A stretch of 64,000 nucleotides of DNA from Siderastrea radians. Lineage: Eukaryota > Cnidaria > Anthozoa > Scleractinia > Rhizangiidae. A program made the position numbers and the translations under genes. The notes beneath the pieces were generated by a model. That model did no database searches, was not told the DNA's origin, and saw only the letters and a program-made list of their open reading frames with translations. Shown piece by piece: positions 12,250-23,700 of this stretch; within the stretch, counting starts at the first letter, position 1, and each line of letters starts with the position of its first letter. The DNA is taken from the NCBI GenBank assembly GCA_964017195.1, contig OZ024887.1, forward strand, positions 62,618,311-62,682,310. Reading direction: 5' to 3'.

Positions 12250-15200
12250 GTCATCATCATCACCACCACCACGTCGATTTTTGCGGAAGGAGGAATACCA
12301 GACAGCCTAGAAAAAAAATCGTCGGAGAAAGAAGGAGAATAAGGTATAAAAGTACAACATAGTACCTTTCTGACCCACAAGAGAGTCTATATAGCAAATG
12401 CATGTGGCCTCCCGTCCGTGAAAAGCTGGCTAGAAATGAAAAAAAAAGTAAACATTTGGTCACACAAACCCCAACAATTACATTAGTTTAAAGTGCCTAT
12501 AAAGTGAAAATTGTTTTTGTTTAGTTATAATATTTACCTTTCGAAAAACATAATTCCAAAATTTCAAACGTCTAGCTTTAAAACTAACGATTTTACAAGC
12601 GCTCAAAGTTTGTAATTTTCCCCTAAAAAATGGTCAGGGGATTGGGTCGAGTTTAATCCAAAAATACCGGGCCGTGACGTCACTTGGGTGCCTCGCATTT
12701 GTTTACGCATTCAAAGTTTCTAGTAATCAAGGAGTGCTTTCAGTACGAAAGATGTCGAGCGATACAGAAATGAGCGACATTTCGGAAATATCTAGCAGCC
12801 CCGAAGACGATGAAACCGGTGAGGGAGAGGAAGAAGACGTCGAGGTAATTTACAGCCAAATTAGGCCTTACCAAGACGAACCTCTAGCCGAGGACGCTGA
12901 TGAAAATACAGAAGAAAATGAAGTCGATGAAGCTGATGAAGACGGCCTTACACCAGCGGCGCTGGAAGCGAGATACGAAAGAGAAGTTCCGGTTAACTCG
13001 TGGTTGGTATATAGTTTTGTTTATCGTTAACTTTTACGCTGTAATACCCGACTTTAAGTTGCGAAATTTCGTAGACAAACCCGACTTGCTGGGCATGTCA
13101 ATATTTACATCATAAAGGATCGAACTTCTTAAGGAACGCTTTCAACTTCAGATCCTGAGCTTCCATGCTGCTAAGAATCGATGGGCTTCGCACATAGCAC
13201 GAGTCTTCAAAGTGTGCCGAACAGAGCGATGTATATTTCGAGGAAGGATCTTTGAAATCGTGTCTGTGTCTACGGACAAACTGGACCCATTTAGCCCTCA
13301 CAGCCGGATCAGAAGGGAAGCCATACATTCTTATACCAGGTGTAAACGTAGTATTTTGACAACTTTGCTGGTTAGGGGCACCAGCAACGCAATATCGCCC
13401 ACGCGGTTTTCTCTTTGATTTCTTTACGTCCGCCATAGTAAGATCTGACTGAGGCACCCAAATGACGTCAGAGCTTATAGTCACGTGGTATTTTGACCGC
13501 GCGATTCAAATGACCATTTTTGAGGGAAAAATTGCAAACTTTGAGCGCTTGTAAAATCGTTAGTTTTAAAGCTAGACGTTTCAAACTTTGGAATCCTGTT
13601 TTTCGAATGGTAAATATTATAACTAAACAAAAACAATTTTCACTTCATAGGCACTTTAAATAAATTCTGGAATCTAACACAACGCTTCCGTAAAAACAGA
13701 TATTTTATTTTGATTTGCTTGAAATAGATCATCTGTCCAGGTGACAACGATAAAAAACGAAACAAAAACGGGCACCTTCAAAAACACTGGCTGGCATGGA
13801 AATTTTTTGAAAACAGAGATTCATCAGTTAAGTGTAGATAGCAAAACGGGCAAAACGAAGGGGTTCTTTTTAAATATGATCTGGCCCTCATTTCATACGG
13901 CTTTTCAGTCGAAAGTGATAACGTAACAACATTAGAACAAGTCGATACAAAGTGGTGTTCATGATCTTTCTCAATCGTTTTTTGTACGTGAACTGGGAAA
14001 ACGACTGAAAGCCCAGATACGTGGACAGATAACGTTGTGAAAATGCATTTTTTAAAGCCTTACCTTTAACACAGACTTTTTGACCTCACTGGGAAGAGAA
14101 ATCTTGTGTGTGTAGATTGTCGAATCTTTAATGAACGACAACACCGCTGCAGTAATTGTAAGATCCTGTACAAAAAAAAAATAGTTTAGTAGTAAACTAA
14201 TGAAACCCGGTGATTGGAGCTAAATTAGAAACATCTTTCACTTGGGTGTCCTCATACTCAAATATTACACTCATTCGAAGGCAATACTATTGTGGCAATA
14301 CTGTGTTCTATTTTATAGCATCGATCTCGTCAATCTTCATTCCATCCCCATCCTCCTTATCAAGTGCATCTTTATCCCTTGTTCTTTTTCCAGGATTTTA
14401 TTAATTTATTATTAACTTAACTTAAACTTAACTTTAATGAGTTTTATATTGCGCAAACATCAATGTGGCATTTTCGAATGCGCATTACAATACATTTGAA
14501 ATAAAAATTAAAAAACTATTTTTTTTTGTCAAGCGCTGAAATCTGATTTTTTTTCCCTCAACGAGGTCTCAGTTTCGAAATTTTTCCCTCAACGAGGTCT
14601 CAGTTTCAAAATTACCTCAAGGCAACACAACTTATCTTGCCAAGCCGTTCAGTTTATTGTTCGTAGGTTTAATGAGGCAATGAATAAGCCGTCAGTGTAC
14701 ATGTATAAAATTTCTATTCAAAGTCGTCGGTGGAAGTGTCTACCGACATAACTATTAGGTAAACTTTCTCATGATAAGATAATGATTAATTGTGTAATAT
14801 GACAGTGTAAAGTACCGACTGTTGAAGAGCTAGGTCCCAGACTCTGTGGGCTCCACCACACTTCACTCTCCACAAAAGCTCATTATGCTGCACGCTCCAA
14901 AGCACAAAATAGGCCTGTAAAATGAGAGATTACAAATATCCTTAAAAATTTTCAAAGAAATACACGTGCAATGATTGGTCAGATCACGGTCGCTCTGCTT
15001 CGTACACAGGCGCAAGTGCAGAGGATTATGGGAAGGCCGAAGAAAGCGGAGTCTTCCCTTGGTGCCTGTAGTCTTTCGCTCCTGTGCCAAGACCCTCAGA
15101 GGCGTCTGGGTACGAGGCAGCTCCGCAATTATATCGCCATTAGGCACGCACTCTAAGTCACATGCTTACTTTATAATGTACGCTACCTAGGTCACCAGTT

Positions 15201-16655
15201 TTGGGGCAAGCGAGTTCTAGGACGATTGGTTAAAGGAAATCGTAAAATTGCTCTTTGAGTAAGTGCGGCAGAGGCTTGAGCTTCTCTAAGCATTTTCTCT
15301 CCCATGTTTTTAAAAATGTCCATACACTTAACTAACTAAACAATGCACACGACTACATTAACTGATCTCTTAAAAAAGCTCAACATACCTCATTATAGGA
15401 CATTAACACTTTTGCTTATTGAGGTATCCGAAACTAACGCGACTCATTGAAAGGGGAAAATAGTTAAGAATAAAGGCAGTTAACGCCAAGCAAAAGGGAA
15501 AAAAAATCGCCAAAAGAAGGAAGCTAACACGAGTGTGGAGGTCTTACGTTCTATCGAGGAAGAGTACGTTGGGATTTTAAAGGCATTTTCCCGAAATACA
15601 CCAAACTGTGCGTTTAGGGTGAGATTGATCTTGAATTATTGCAACAATGTATTAAAGGATTGAACTATGTTAAAGAAAGTAAGGTGTTATAAAGGTATCA
15701 AACTGGTAATAGCAAACATGATAGAAATTAACGTCGGGGAAATTAATACCCCACTTTCTCCATAGTGTGACTTTCTATTATTAGGTAACACATAAACAGT
15801 TGAAAAACTGTCTTACAGCATGGAATCCTGCAACAAGAAGGTCGCCATTGTTGGTGAATATTAGTCTTTCCACCCAATCAAAGCCTTTGAACACCTACAG
15901 AAGTGAGATCAAAGTAACATTTAGATGTAACCATTGGTTTTGCCGACAAACTGGAATCTTCACATTTTCTGGTAAACATCTAGTTGGAAGAATTTACGAA
16001 CTCCCTACGATAAATCACTAATGAGTGAAAGCTACTAAAATCTAACAAACCCATCCCCCCAACCATAATTATTAATTTATAAAGAGCCTTGTATATGAGC
16101 AAGCAGGCACTCTGACTGGCTCTTAATAATAAGCTAAATTTTGTATCCTGTATGTACAGACGTCGCGTGAATAGAGAACAAAAGAGTTTGTTTGGTAAGT
16201 TATCATGATCTACGGGACTGTCTTCACAATTAAATAAAAAATCATTCCACAAAATCGATCCATAAGTGAACCCACTGCGGGCAAACATTAAACATTATGG
16301 GTGATAGTATAGCGAACTGGGGCCACGCATTGCGGGGACTGAAACCACATAACTTATTCATTTCAAGTACCTTTTTGGTATCAACAACCTGCAAGGTTTT
16401 TCTGTGGACTCTGAGTTGCCTGTAGACTCCATCTCTACCAGCTGAGTACATAGTGTTGTCATGGACACACAAGTGACTTACTCCTGCTTTACCGTGAATC
16501 AGTGGAAGAGAATGTGCTGGGGTAATGGGCTGAAATATTTATGCAAAGGAAGATTTTAATATACATTGCTGCAAGTAACTCTGGTTTTCCACAATTTCGT
16601 TTCCAATTTCAGTTCAGTCAGCACGTCACACTTTTGACTCAAAGGCCAGTCTCAC

Positions 16656-16728
<73 letters not shown>

Positions 16729-17680
16729 ATGGTTGTTTACCATTTACAACAACTTTCCGGAAATTCCGGTTGGAAAGTGAATGGTACACGACTTTTCGGG
16801 TCGTTCCAGTGGAAAATTTCTGGGAGCAACGGAACGTCTCAAAGGGTAGTCCTGTTTTTCCGGACGGAATGTTCCAAACGGAAATTCGTGTACCATTTGT
16901 TCAAACCTAATCTTTGATACCAGTTTCAGGCTCTCGCGGCCATTTTCTGTCCCAACAACAATTAATTAACGGGAAGGAAAACGTCATTTTAAAATGACTT
17001 CACAATCTTTGAAACTTCTTGGCGATTATTCCGACTCGTTTAACCTGAAATGCGGTCGAATTATCCAGGAGCTGAATTTGTAAGGACGCCGTACAGAAAA
17101 TAGCTGTGTCCCCAATTAGGGCCCTGTCTTTACAGGGTGCTAGATCACTTGACACGTAAATAAAGTTATTACTATTATATTATTATTATTATTATAAAAA
17201 CGAAAATTCACCGTCGTGTGTTCGCGTTCTACACAAAACGTTGAAATTGGTCATTTCACGTTGTAGATGTGCACAGAACGGCAAAGAAATATACCAAAAA
17301 TAACGCACGCGCAGAGTTGTAGTTTTGTTAATCAAAGCTTTTGTTTTGCGACCTTCTCGTTAGCCATCGCCTTCGTGCAAATTTTTTGGTAAATGGCAGG
17401 GATTTCTGCAAATGGTAAGCGCCAGTCCCGAACGGAATTTTCCCAATACGGAAATTTGCTTACCTTTTGCCCAAACCGACCCAAACGGTAAACCGACCTG
17501 TTTGCCCGTGTAAATGGTAAACAAGCTATGTCTCTCTGTCTGTCTGTTAGCCTTAACAGCCTGTCTGTTACTCAGCCAGCTTGTTAGTCTGTCTAACAGT
17601 TTAACATTTTCACTTTTTCATTCTTTCAATATGTTGCTCTGTTGGTCTGTCTGTCTGTAAGTCAGTCAGTCAGTCTGTCA

Positions 17681-17712
<32 letters not shown>

Positions 17713-20700
17713 GTATATCTGCATGTCCGTTTATGGAATGAAAAGGGGGTTAGATTGAACGTGAATTTCTAGACGATTCAGAAATTCTATTAAGAAGGAA
17801 AAAAGCCTGACATTAATTATTCAGAAATGCACTCAGTTTTTAATAAACTTGTATAAAGAAACTTCAAAACTAATTAATTTACAAGAATTGAATTTCTCTA
17901 AAGTGTCATAAACATAGACAGCAACTCACCTTCTCAGGATCAGCATCTTTAGGATCAAACAAATGAAGTGATCCTTTTCTATCACCACATACTACTACAA
18001 CAGACTCAGTAGTCCAACTCTCTTTACCATTTGAGAAGATCTCAATAGCTGAGGCCCAGCGCTGCTTAGAGGGTGGCAAGACAAATAAACAGACAGGAGT
18101 AACTTCAAGTAAGGGCTCTCCATCATTGTATCTGATGTTCCACCAAGTAATTTGTCCATCAGGTCCACAAGAGAAGAGATGCTGAGGGGAATGCTGACAA
18201 CTCCAGAGGAGATTATGAACCTTCCCTGAGTAAGCCTCGAGTTCCATGCAGGGCTGATTAAAAGCTGTTGGAAGACGGATCATTCATGGGGACTGGCAAA
18301 TACGTTTTGTTATCAAATTCTCGGTAATTGTGAAGAAGAGACCCCCTCCACTGACTGTCGGTAAACTGTTGACCGACAGTTGACCGACGAGTTACCGACA
18401 GGTTAACAACAGATAAGTTTTACTTATATTTCAATGTAAAATATTTATTAATAATCTTATAAACATGACAAGCTCGTTTAAACAGTCGACAAATTTCTCA
18501 CCAAAAAAGTTCTCAGATAATTACTTCTCAAACTCATTAACAAAGGAAATCACCACTGTGACGCTGGTTTAGGTACTATCTTAATAGCCATACAATTTTG
18601 CAAACTTTTACTTTGAATTTCTCCAAGAATTATTAATGGTTTAAGAAGCTGTATCAAACACTTGAAAGAGTGTTTGGATAACCTGACGGAACACTCTTTC
18701 TCAAGATTAATAAATTACATCATACACTAGAAACAAAACACACTCTTCATAGAGAGAGATTCTCTTGTTTCTCTGTGTACGTTCAGACCATCAAATGTGA
18801 GAAATGACGATTTTTGAAGCGAAAACTTTGCTTAATTTCACAGCAATGAGCATACGATGAACCGACTGTTGGCCAACAGGTTACCAACAGTCAGTTAACG
18901 GAAGCTGTTCTTCACAATTACCAAATTTTCAATTTCAGTTTTTGAATTTCTAGCTTCTCACCGATTCACTGCACACAGGTTATCACCAAATAACCCTGCT
19001 TTTTGCCTGATAAGAAAACTGGATGCCATGTAAAGTGCCATGGCAAACAAAAACTTTTGCTTTGGCCGAGGAAAATTTCGGCAATGAAAAACCAAGCCAA
19101 AATGTATTGCTGGTTTTCATCTGATGTCACCGAAATTCTAAAATGTAAATTAAGGTCACCACAAGGCTGGTCTTTTAATAATTATATTCAATGCAGTAGT
19201 GAGATAAATCTCCAAGGAAAGTTTCATGTCAACATATATATTAAGTCGTTTTATGAATTTAACAGTTTGAACTTTGATCTAATTCGTAGTGGCGCGAAAC
19301 ACAGGAAATTCTCAAAATGTCATAAAACCTATTAATATTTTTGCGCTACTATTCAATTTTCAAAAATCACAATACTGTAGAAATGTCACCTCCATAGGTG
19401 TGAAGAGAAACTAGGAATGTTGATTTCGTTAGTTGCCTCATTTCTTGTATTGACTTCGATGGCTGCCATATTGGTGCCCCACAGAGGGACACAAACATGG
19501 CGGACGCATACTGTGTCTTGAAATCTGCTGAAAATTATTTTCGCAATAAATTTCTTCAGAGGAGTACTATAGACCCAGAAATTGTTGTTCCTGCTCATGC
19601 AAGCACACTCGCTTTATCATAATGATGAAAACCAAGAATTATAAAACAAAGCTCGCAGTTGTTGGACATGAGGCAAATAACTGTCAATCAAACCAGAAGG
19701 AGAAGGTTGTCTACTCACCTGTATCTTGCAGTTTGATTTTTCCTTTTAAATTTCCAAATGCAATGATCTTACTACAAGGAGACAAGGCCAAAACGCTGTA
19801 CGAAGAGTAGTTTGTGTCCTTGAGTAACAACGTCCACTGATCTCCTTGGTTTACGCTTGTACAGGCATCTTGCTTCACATTAGTATTATTTTCTGGTAAC
19901 CAGCTATACTTGTACAGACACCTAGACATAAAGAAAAGACACATTACAGTGGAACCACAGTGCAGTGGAAACCCAAAACGAACTTCTATACAATGAAGAC
20001 TCTGCTATCATGATCGATACTCTTAACCCTTAAATCCCAACATCATTTTACAAATTCTCCTTACTGGTCTCCATAGACTTTATTGATCACTAATTGGGAG
20101 AACTTTTTCAAACATCAAGACAATTCATCATCTGTGGTCATTTGCTAAATTCTCATGACCTGTTTATATTGTCAGTAATACTCTGATATGATGAGGAGAA
20201 ATTTGATGCTGATCATTCCTGGGGCTTAAAGTATGACAAAGTACCAAAGGACTGGCACAATGTGTTTATATCAATGGGAGTTTGTTATATTGGGGTTCTT
20301 TTCCATACATTTTAATATTACTGGGCTGAAAAATGTGGTTTCTTATACCAGGGTCATTCTCATGCAGGGGTTTAGGGGTATTAAAGAACATGAACCTTTG
20401 ATACCAAATTAGGTCAGGTTTTTTCCATGTCGTCTCCATGCTTCTATGCAACTAATAGACTAAAAGTATTATTTTGAACTTGAAAGCAAAAGGGTTCATA
20501 ATAAACACAGCTGCTTAACTGATAGTTGTAAAGTATGGAAACTGATCAGCATGCAAAACATACCCTTTGTTTGTCATCACTAACAAGCTGGACTGGTCAA
20601 GCAAAGTAACAAATCTTGGATGATCCTCCTTTTTATTCTTCTGTGAGCCTGTTTTGTCTGTGCTGTTTGATGATGGCAAGCAGGCTTCTCTCACAGTGCT

Positions 20701-23700
20701 CCTGCTGTCTTGATCGGGACTTGCTAATGGCCACAGTCTGATGCTTCCATCTCCTCCCCCAGTAGCTATGAGATCTTCAGTTTGGTTGACGGAAAGACTC
20801 CATATATTGCGACCTGAAATGTCAAATAGGCCATTCACAGGGTGGCATATAATTTTACTGCAACTGAAAGAAGTGAACTATTTTGTTTTCTTCTCTGCAT
20901 CAACATGGTGCCAGGGTTAGTAAAATCAAACTACACCAAAATGTCAAATCTTTATTTCTATCCCTGCCCATGAGCTGTCGGCTGGAGGAGGGCATAGAGC
21001 GGTTTTCAATTGAGTGTCGAAAGTAATTCGTGTTTTGCTTTGGTTTTGCTTTACTTCGCTCTGTGATTGGTTAAAAAATCTCGCGCCACTTTCTCGACCA
21101 ATCAGGAGTAAAACTCAAACCAATCAGTCGCGACTTGCTCGCGCTCGCCCGTTTTTTCCCGCGTTTGACGCCAGTAGCATGTACTTGCTTTGAGTTCTGA
21201 TTGGTTCATTGGATAATTTGTGTTTGTTGTGATTGGCTGGGGTAATTACTTTGGTTTTGGTTTTACGACACTCATTTGAAAAGCACTCTAATTAGTTTGG
21301 TTTACATCATCTTCTTCTCCCCCACGCGCATCTTGAACCCATCACTGATAACGTCATTAAACCTGTAGAAGTAACCTAACACAAATTATGCAGCTGAACA
21401 GCAAACTACATCACACAATAGGATGGTCAGGCTTTATTTTGTGATTCAATGGTTTATTCGAACTGGAACAAAAGAAAACCTTCTGATAACATCTGAAGTT
21501 GATTTCAACAGTTTGACGGGCACACCAATACATCAGGAAAAGGTCTCAATATCACTCTTTTTGGAATGAGCACCCTCATTCCTTTGACAGCACCTGCGTT
21601 GTCAGTTCCTTTATTTGTCTGGATATGGGTTTGCCACATTCATCATGCATAACGTCATTACTAACAAGACGTGCAGTATTCTAAAAGTCATGCAAGAACC
21701 TTGGAGTTTAATAGTATTTTTCACGATCAGTTTGTCAAGCAGAACGGGTTTTCCAGAAAGTGGTTTCTGGTCACATTTTTTCAAAAATACGTGCTACAGA
21801 TGTACACAGTAAAAATAAACACTTGTAATTCATATTATTGAAGACCAAAATCAGGACATAATTTGATGCCAAATGTATTTACCTAAAAAGGAATAAATCC
21901 TGTTTTGACACTTTGCTACATTCGCTAACTAGTCATGCGAGACTTGCCTTATTTCCAACAACCACACAATCAGTTGTATCCATAATATTATTATTATCTT
22001 ATTTTAAGCCACAAAAGTTTACAGTTATTCCACGTATGCATGCATGCGGACCGATTATTATCCTGAAGAAAGCTAAATGTAGTAAAATTTTGATATCTTG
22101 AGCCATCAGGAGAACACAAAACTGATGAGATCAAGAAAGTTCAAGTTATCAGGGGTAAAAATTAATTTCTGATCAGAAATAAGTAAAGCAGGATAAATTG
22201 CTTTCACCAGGGGACCATTTCTCGAAACTTTCTTGGATAACTTTCCGGGCCCAAAAACTATTTTAGCCGCACAATCTTCTCCAATAGCTATACAATTTTT
22301 ATTGATCTTGAAAGCTAAATTTTAATCTTTATGATTTCGTGAAGCATATCACCAAGTTTATGCCAATATTTACCATTAGCTGATAAATAAATGAGCTCAA
22401 AAAAGTACTTGCCGGGCCTGGAAAGTTATCGGGAGTTTCGAGAAATGGGCCAGTCAGAAGTCAGAGTTAACACTTGAAGTTTAACCATTTAAGCCCCAGG
22501 AGTGACAAGCATCTCAATTCTCCTTACAGTATCACAAGTTGTTCAAATACGGTATATAGGTCATGAGAATACAAGAAATGATCATCAGACATAAAATGAT
22601 TTGAAGTTCAATAAAATTCTCCTAACTAGTATCATAAGAAATATATGGAGAACAGTGAGGAGAATATGCATTTGGATATTGGGGCTTAAAGGGTTAAGAG
22701 TGAGCAGGACACCACTGTGAAACCACTTGAAGGGCCCGGTGGAAAAAGGGCGTAAGTGATGATTTGAGGTTAAAATCGAAATTGCTCCTATTTAGCTGAA
22801 CATTGGCACACAGGCTGGTTTTCATGTGAGGAACGCTGTTGCGCACTTATTTCTTGACCTGAGATCTAAAATTTGAAGAATTAGCGTATTACTTTTGCTT
22901 AAAACTGACACAAAGAAAACAACAGGACCGCGGATTCTAGGTTGAATTCCTTTGTTTTAGTTCAGGCAGAGAACAAAAGAAATCTTTCACATATCACTTG
23001 AGCGAGTTCAGTTCAACAGAACTTTTCACGCAAAAGTAATACGCTAATTCTTCAAATTTTAGATCTCAGGTCAAGAAATAAGTGTGCAACAGCGTTCCTC
23101 ACATGAAAACCAGCCTGTGTGCCAATGTTCAGCTAAATAGGAGCAATTTCGATTTAACCTCAAATCATCACTTACGCCCTTTTTCCACCGGGCCCTTCAT
23201 TTACATTGTACATTTAAATGCGCATGAACTGCTTAATACCTGTATGTCCTTTGAATGACTTCAAAATATTTCCATCATAGCTCCAGACATTGCACATCAA
23301 ATCCTCTCCTATGCTAACAAAACACATCTCCAGCAACTTGGCATCCCAAACCCGTGCAGCATGGCCATACACAACAAGCAGCGGCTCCACACAGCCATTT
23401 GATTCAAAACTCAGTAAATTCGTAACTTTCCACAATCGTATGCTTCTGTCGTCTGAAACAGAGCTCAGAAGTGTTCCTGGTTTGTTTAAGTTTAACGAAA
23501 ATATGACACCTTCGTGGCCAGTAAGTCTCTGAAGGACTGAAGTTTTGTTGTGTTCATCTTTTTGGCCTTGCACTTTCCAGAGGAGAATTTGATTAAAGAC
23601 CGTACCAGAAGCTAGGATTAAATTGTCTAAATGAGATCCAAAAAACCTTGCCGAGTACCTTTGCAGTAAAAATAACTGTTAAAGGAAAATCCAAAGAAAA

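Larger units (their letters stand above)
12492..13655. mobile_element. piggyBac-like non-autonomous element with two inward ORFs
   Basis: Flanked by TTAA on both sides (12488-12491, 13656-13659). The arms are inverted copies starting AGTGCCTAT(A/G)AAGTG and stay alignable for about 200 bp, up to and including TGACGTCA(C/T)TTGGGTGCCTC (left CRE 12675-12682, right 13463-13470). Past the shared arm each side has its own reading frame facing inward: an acidic protein on plus and a THAP protein on minus. TTAA duplication is the hallmark of piggyBac, but no transposase is present. It lies in WDR6 intron 12. Confidence 0.75.

Noticed and set aside
12084..12380. Poly-Met, poly-Ile and poly-Ser open frames
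   Set aside because: They are readings of the (ATC)n microsatellite and have no conserved flanks.
18265..18292. Extending WDR6 exon 8 to the CAG at 18293
   Set aside because: That extension puts a TGA in the reading frame; the acceptor at 18265-18266 restores phase with exon 7.
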